A stretch of DNA of 24,191 nt, from the IMG/VR virus record IMGVR_UViG_3300044646_001282, positions 1 to 24,191 of that record; one strand, 5' to 3'. The position numbers and the translations under genes are program-made. Position 1 is the first letter of the stretch. Each line of letters begins with the position of its first letter. Under the pieces are notes generated by a model. That model did no database searches. It was not told the DNA's origin and saw nothing but the letters and a program-made list of their open reading frames with translations. This document shows, piece after piece, positions 21,142 through 24,191 of this stretch. The DNA is from a virus.

Positions 21142-22599
21142 ATGGCCTCGAAAATCAAAGCAAATTCAAAGAAATCAAATCGTGGCGGACCCCGCCCCGG
21201 CGCAGGCCGCCCACCGAAAGCCGCCGCCTTCGAAGCCTCCGAATTCTCCCGCCAGCGCGGCCTCATCGTCCTCGACACCTTTGAGCCCAAGCGCGAAGCC
21301 CCACCCCAGACCCGCCTCACCCTCCTCAAGAAATCCCGCTGGCTTTACAATAATCTCGGCGTCGCCTCCTACCTCGTCGAGCATTTGGCCCAGCGCGCCG
21401 TCGGCACCGGCATCGTCCCCCAAGCCCAAACCACCGACCCAGCCTGGAATCGCCTCGCCGAGCGCGCCTTCGAGGATCGTGCCTGCGCCGAAGCCTGGGC
21501 CTTCGATGCCTCCGCCCAGGTCAACTTCTACGGAGCTCAATCCCTCATCCTTCGCCAGGTCGCCGTCGATGGCGATTTCTTCGCCCAGCTCCTCACCACC
21601 TCCACCGGAGCCGCCCGCGTCCGCTTCCTCGGCGGCGAGACCGTCGGCAGCACTGCCGACTCCTCCGAGCGCGCCTTCGACGGCGTGCTCCTCGATAATT
21701 TCGGAGCCCCCGTCAGCTACCGCGTCATCACCGACCGAGCCTCTGGAAAGTTCCAGGATGTCCCCGCCCCTGACATGCTCCACTTCCGGCACATCCGCCG
21801 CCACGGCTACCCACGCGGCATCTCCTGGATGCACAACGCCATTATCAACTGCCACGATCTCCTCGAGTATTTGGCTTACGAAAAAGGCAGCGCCAAAGCC
21901 GGAGCCCAGATCGCCTACGCCATCACCAGCAACGAAGCCGTCCGCCTCGGCGGCGGCCTCGGCAGCGTCAACTCCGGCGACAACCCCCAGCAAGAAATCT
22001 CCACCGAGACCCTCTACAACGGCAACATCATCCCCAAGCTCAAGCCAGGCGAAGCCATTCAGTCTTTTAAAAACGAGCACCCCACCGGCGCCTTCGAGCC
22101 CTTCATCGCCACCATCCTCGGCGAGATCGCCCGAGGCATCGGCCTTCCACCCGAAGCCATGATGCTCACCACCGGAGCCGCAGGCACCGAATTCCGAGGC
22201 ATCCTCGAAGTCGCCCAGAATTTCCTCGAGCGCCTCCAGCAAATGCTCGTCGACCAATTTTGCCGACCTTATTGGAAATACTGGGTCTGGCACGAGATCC
22301 AAGCCGGACGCCTCCCCTACCCCGGCGACGACTGGTGGCGCTGCGACTGGATCGCCCCCCGCAAGATCACTGTCGACAACGGCCGCGACGGCCGCCTCTA
22401 CGCCCAACTCCTCGACTCCGGCTACATGTCCTGGGAGCGCTACGCCAACCTCCACGGCCTCGATGCCGAAGCCGAAGAGGAATCCATCCTTACCACCTAC
22501 ATCCGCCGCAAACAAAAATGCGAGGCCCTCGGCATTCCACTCTCCGAGGTCTTTCCCAGCTATGCCCAAAATCTCCCTGATCCAACCCCCACCACCTGA
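21142..22599 (+). CDS. Phage portal protein, lambda (gpB) type
   Basis: This 485-aa protein forms the dodecameric portal ring through which DNA enters and leaves the head. Core features of the lambda-type portal family: LVEHLAQRAVGTGI (~76-90), an ADSSERAFDGVLLDNFGAPV block, MLHFRHIRRHGYPRGISWMH (~213-232), PKLKPGEAIQSFKNEHPTGA, GEIARGIGLPPEAMMLTTGA and FRGILEVAQNFLERLQQML. Length is close to lambda gpB (533 aa). The N-terminus carries RGGPRPGAGRPPK, a GGxRPGAGRPP motif usual in terminase small subunits rather than portals. Start fits the motif spacing. Confidence 0.9.
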   Translation: MASKIKANSKKSNRGGPRPGAGRPPKAAAFEASEFSRQRGLIVLDTFEPKREAPPQTRLTLLKKSRWLYNNLGVASYLVEHLAQRAVGTGIVPQAQTTDPAWNRLAERAFEDRACAEAWAFDASAQVNFYGAQSLILRQVAVDGDFFAQLLTTSTGAARVRFLGGETVGSTADSSERAFDGVLLDNFGAPVSYRVITDRASGKFQDVPAPDMLHFRHIRRHGYPRGISWMHNAIINCHDLLEYLAYEKGSAKAGAQIAYAITSNEAVRLGGGLGSVNSGDNPQQEISTETLYNGNIIPKLKPGEAIQSFKNEHPTGAFEPFIATILGEIARGIGLPPEAMMLTTGAAGTEFRGILEVAQNFLERLQQMLVDQFCRPYWKYWVWHEIQAGRLPYPGDDWWRCDWIAPRKITVDNGRDGRLYAQLLDSGYMSWERYANLHGLDAEAEEESILTTYIRRKQKCEALGIPLSEVFPSYAQNLPDPTPTT

Positions 22600-22616
22600 T
22601 TGCAGGCTTTTTATCA

Positions 22617-22946
22617 ATGCCCTCCGCGAAAAATTTAAACGCCCGCCTCTTCCGGCAGCGGATCCAGCGCCCCCACCAATTCCTCGCCGAGAAGTCCACA
22701 TCCAGCAACACCTCCGCCCCTGGAGACCCTGACCCCGACTTCCTCGTCGCCATCATGTGCGCGATGATCGAGCAAGCCTTCAAAGACCTCCAAAACGAAG
22801 CCACCTACAAATCCCCCCACAAAAACAACGAGATCGCCGACTCCCACCGCACCGCCAAAGCCTTCTTCAACTCCCGCTTCTTTCTCGAGCTCTGCCTCAC
22901 CCTCAATCTTCCCGCCGACAAAATCCTCCGCCGCGCCCTTGCCTAG
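22617..22946 (+). CDS. Small helical protein between portal and protease
   Basis: This 109-aa protein has a basic disordered N-terminus followed by helices (DFLVAIMCAMIEQAFKDL) and a C-terminal segment SHRTAKAFFNSRFFLELCLT, ending LPADKILRRAL. That pattern (A..FF.S..F...C..L.L....ILRR) resembles small phage proteins with an HTH-like end. 17 bp follow the portal stop, with no SD or TTTGACA motif. Unknown role. Confidence 0.55.
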   Translation: MPSAKNLNARLFRQRIQRPHQFLAEKSTSSNTSAPGDPDPDFLVAIMCAMIEQAFKDLQNEATYKSPHKNNEIADSHRTAKAFFNSRFFLELCLTLNLPADKILRRALA

Positions 22947-22957
22947 CCCCTCTCCCT

Positions 22958-22966
22958 TTTGACACA
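22958..22966 (+). promoter_or_regulatory. TTTGACACA start-associated motif, copy 7
   Basis: TTTGACACAG begins at 22958. The start decision for the protease uses it: GTG 22979 is 14 nt after TTTGACA, while GTG 22973 would be 8 nt. No SD. Confidence 0.5.
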
Positions 22967-22978
22967 GCGCCCGTGTTC

Positions 22979-24121
22979 GTGAACTCCTGGTATGCCCTCG
23001 CTAAAAAACCTGACATCGGCCAAACCGAAATCTCCATTTATGACGAGATCGGCGCTTTTGGCGTCAGTGCCAAGTCCTTCCTTGCCGACCTCCAGCGCAT
23101 CCCGGCAGATCACACTATCCTGCTTAAAATTCACTCCCCCGGCGGAGAGGTCTTCGACGGCAACGCCATCTTCAACTCCCTAAAACGCCGCGCCGCCGAT
23201 GTCGTCGTCCAGATCGAAGGCATCGCTGCGAGCATGGCCACCGTTATCAGCCTCGCCGGGCATCATGTGAAGATGGCCGCAAACGGCTTTTACATGATCC
23301 ACAATCCATGGGGCATGGCCATGGGCGACGCCGCCGAGCTCCGCGACCAGGCCGAACTCCTCGACAAAATCCGCTCGAACATGGTCGGAGCCTATGCCGC
23401 CAAGTCCGGCCAATCCCCCGAGCAAATCAAAGAGTGGATGGATGCCGAGACCTGGTTCACCGCCGAGCAAGCCCTGGCCGCCGGATTTGTGGATGAAATT
23501 ACCGACGGCCTCGCCATCGCCGCCTCCGCCAACCGCCCCGCCCTCCTCGCAAAATTCCGCAACACCCCCGCCGCACTTTTGACACCCGAGCCACCGCGTA
23601 TGAACGAAACCCAACCCGCCGCCGAGCCCGAGGTCGAAATCCTCGACACCGTCGTCAGCGAAAACGCCCCCGTAGATCCGTCCGCTCCGTCCGATGAGTC
23701 CGCTCCGTCGGATTCTCCAGAGCCAGCCGCCGAGCCCACCCCCGAGGCCGAAGTCATCGAACCGATCGAAAGCCCCGTCGCCAAGATCGCCGCAGCAGAC
23801 CAGATCCTCGCCAAATACAACGCCGCCCTCGCCGAGCGCGACGCAGCCGTTGCCGGACTCAAAGAAGCCAGCGCGAATATCGAATTCCTCCGCAGCGAAA
23901 TCGCCGCCGAGCGCGAAGCACTGCAACGCCTCGAGCGCAGCCTCGGCCTCTCCGCCGCCCGCGTCGTCCCTGTCATCGAGAACGCCAGCCCCGAAGCCTC
24001 CGACCCCGTCGCCGAATACATCGCCGCCGTGGAAGCCGGAGACCGCAAAACCGCCTCGGCCCTTTTCGAGAAACACAAAGCCGCCATCTGGCAGCACCGT
24101 TCCAAAATTTCCAAGGCATAA
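22979..24121 (+). CDS. ClpP-like head maturation protease fused to scaffold region
   Basis: This 380-aa protein (start GTG 22979, MNSWYALAKK) has a protease part at ~1-180: IYDEIGAFG, ILLKIHSPGGEVFDGNAIFN, IEGIAASMATVISLAG with Ser85, YMIHNPWG with His108, and DAETWFTAEQALAAGFVDEI with an acidic third residue. This is the ClpP/S14-type phage prohead protease, which processes capsid and scaffold. Residues ~205-380 are Pro/Glu/Ala-rich then coiled coil, like a scaffold. Lambda uses the same gene plan (C with nested Nu3). An internal start at 23600 probably makes the scaffold alone. Confidence 0.88.
   Translation: MNSWYALAKKPDIGQTEISIYDEIGAFGVSAKSFLADLQRIPADHTILLKIHSPGGEVFDGNAIFNSLKRRAADVVVQIEGIAASMATVISLAGHHVKMAANGFYMIHNPWGMAMGDAAELRDQAELLDKIRSNMVGAYAAKSGQSPEQIKEWMDAETWFTAEQALAAGFVDEITDGLAIAASANRPALLAKFRNTPAALLTPEPPRMNETQPAAEPEVEILDTVVSENAPVDPSAPSDESAPSDSPEPAAEPTPEAEVIEPIESPVAKIAAADQILAKYNAALAERDAAVAGLKEASANIEFLRSEIAAEREALQRLERSLGLSAARVVPVIENASPEASDPVAEYIAAVEAGDRKTASALFEKHKAAIWQHRSKISKA
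23578..23586 (+). promoter_or_regulatory. TTTGACACC start-associated motif, copy 8, inside the protease gene
   Basis: TTTGACACCC begins at 23578, in frame within the protease coding sequence (Leu-Leu-Thr-Pro), and 15 nt before an internal ATG at 23600. Its presence inside an open reading frame argues for a role in internal initiation. Confidence 0.55.
23600..24121 (+). CDS. Nested scaffold protein (Nu3-like), same frame as protease
   Basis: This 173-aa product is predicted from internal ATG 23600. It is acidic and Pro/Ala-rich for ~60 residues (with PSDESAPSDSPEPAAEPTP), then coiled coil (AKYNAALAERDAAVAGLKEA and IAAEREALQRLERSLGL), then a basic C-terminus (KAAIWQHRSKISKA) that would contact coat protein. 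This matches lambda Nu3, translated from within gene C and sharing its C-terminus. The upstream TTTGACACCC motif at 23578 supports an independent start. Not proven to be expressed separately. Confidence 0.6.
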   Translation: MNETQPAAEPEVEILDTVVSENAPVDPSAPSDESAPSDSPEPAAEPTPEAEVIEPIESPVAKIAAADQILAKYNAALAERDAAVAGLKEASANIEFLRSEIAAEREALQRLERSLGLSAARVVPVIENASPEASDPVAEYIAAVEAGDRKTASALFEKHKAAIWQHRSKISKA

Positions 24122-24157
24122 GGCCAAGGAGAAACCAACCAAACCACCACCACCAAA

Positions 24158-24191
24158 ATGCCCAATACAATCGATTCAGCCCTGGTTGCGG
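24158..24191 (+). CDS. Start of next head gene, probably major capsid (partial)
   Basis: Only 11 codons (MPNTIDSALVA) are in the window. The gene follows the scaffold/protease gene, where coat or decoration genes normally lie. The leader AACCAACCAAACCACCACCA (24134-24153) is A/C-rich and close to the leader of the 3955 fibre gene; AAGGAG at 24126 is too far (~27 nt) for a normal SD. Identity inferred from position only. Confidence 0.5.
   Translation, partial: MPNTIDSALVA

Noticed and set aside
18140-22701. Long minus-strand reading frames opposite terL (402 aa) and the portal (508 aa)
   Set aside because: They are Gly/Val/Glu-rich antisense shadows caused by GC-rich codon bias; the + strand genes have clear family motifs.
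1-24191. CRISPR array, rRNA, insertion sequence or transposase
   Set aside because: No regularly spaced direct repeats, rRNA-like sequence, transposase motifs or terminal inverted repeats were seen.

Overview
The window looks like part of a temperate tailed-phage genome (Caudoviricetes, lambda-like head module). It is high-GC and almost entirely coding on the + strand; only an integrase and one small DNA-binding gene lie on the minus strand. The host is probably a Verrucomicrobiota/PVC-type bacterium. That is inferred from a tail-fibre lectin domain with the EGYLAHKWNL and LPADHPYK signatures and from three copies of a short ACCACGGAGGACACAGAG-type repeat that I associate with such genomes; neither was verified by search.

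Layout: 1-8171 is a tail-tip/fibre module: a Cys-rich small protein, a 640-aa fibre with His-Thr-His repeats and a C-terminal lectin-like fold, several small or coiled-coil fibre proteins, and an 842-aa beta-helix fibre. 8171-9422 is a lysis cassette: coiled-coil membrane protein, small hydrophobic protein, lipoprotein and T7-lysozyme-type amidase. 9452-10062 holds two divergent ribbon-helix-helix (RHH)-like genes around palindromic operators, probably a regulatory switch. 10074-13176 is a tightly overlapping string of small early genes, mostly unknown, ending in an Xis-like HTH gene. 13049-14071 (minus) is a tyrosine integrase, followed by an attP-like region. 14303-17113 encodes a primase-like protein and an SF3/AAA+ helicase and ends at a strong terminator. 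17114-17568 is non-coding, repeat-rich and cos/pac-like. 17569-24191 is the packaging/head module: TerS, TerL (GpA family), an AT-richer cassette of three small genes, a protein at the gpW position, portal, a small protein, a ClpP-like protease with a nested scaffold, and the first codons of the next gene, probably capsid.

Fibre and lysis genes run without a break into integrase, replication and packaging genes, and the attP-like region appears intact. The sequence therefore looks like an unintegrated (circular, concatemeric or permuted) phage rather than a prophage bounded by att sites.

The most interesting signal is a recurring motif, TTTGACAC(C). It appears eight times on the + strand, each time upstream of a late-gene start and usually 13-15 nt from the start codon, where no good Shine-Dalgarno (SD) sequence is visible. 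One copy lies inside the protease gene, just before an in-frame ATG that would start a lambda-Nu3-like scaffold. By contrast, several early genes carry clear AGGAGG sites.
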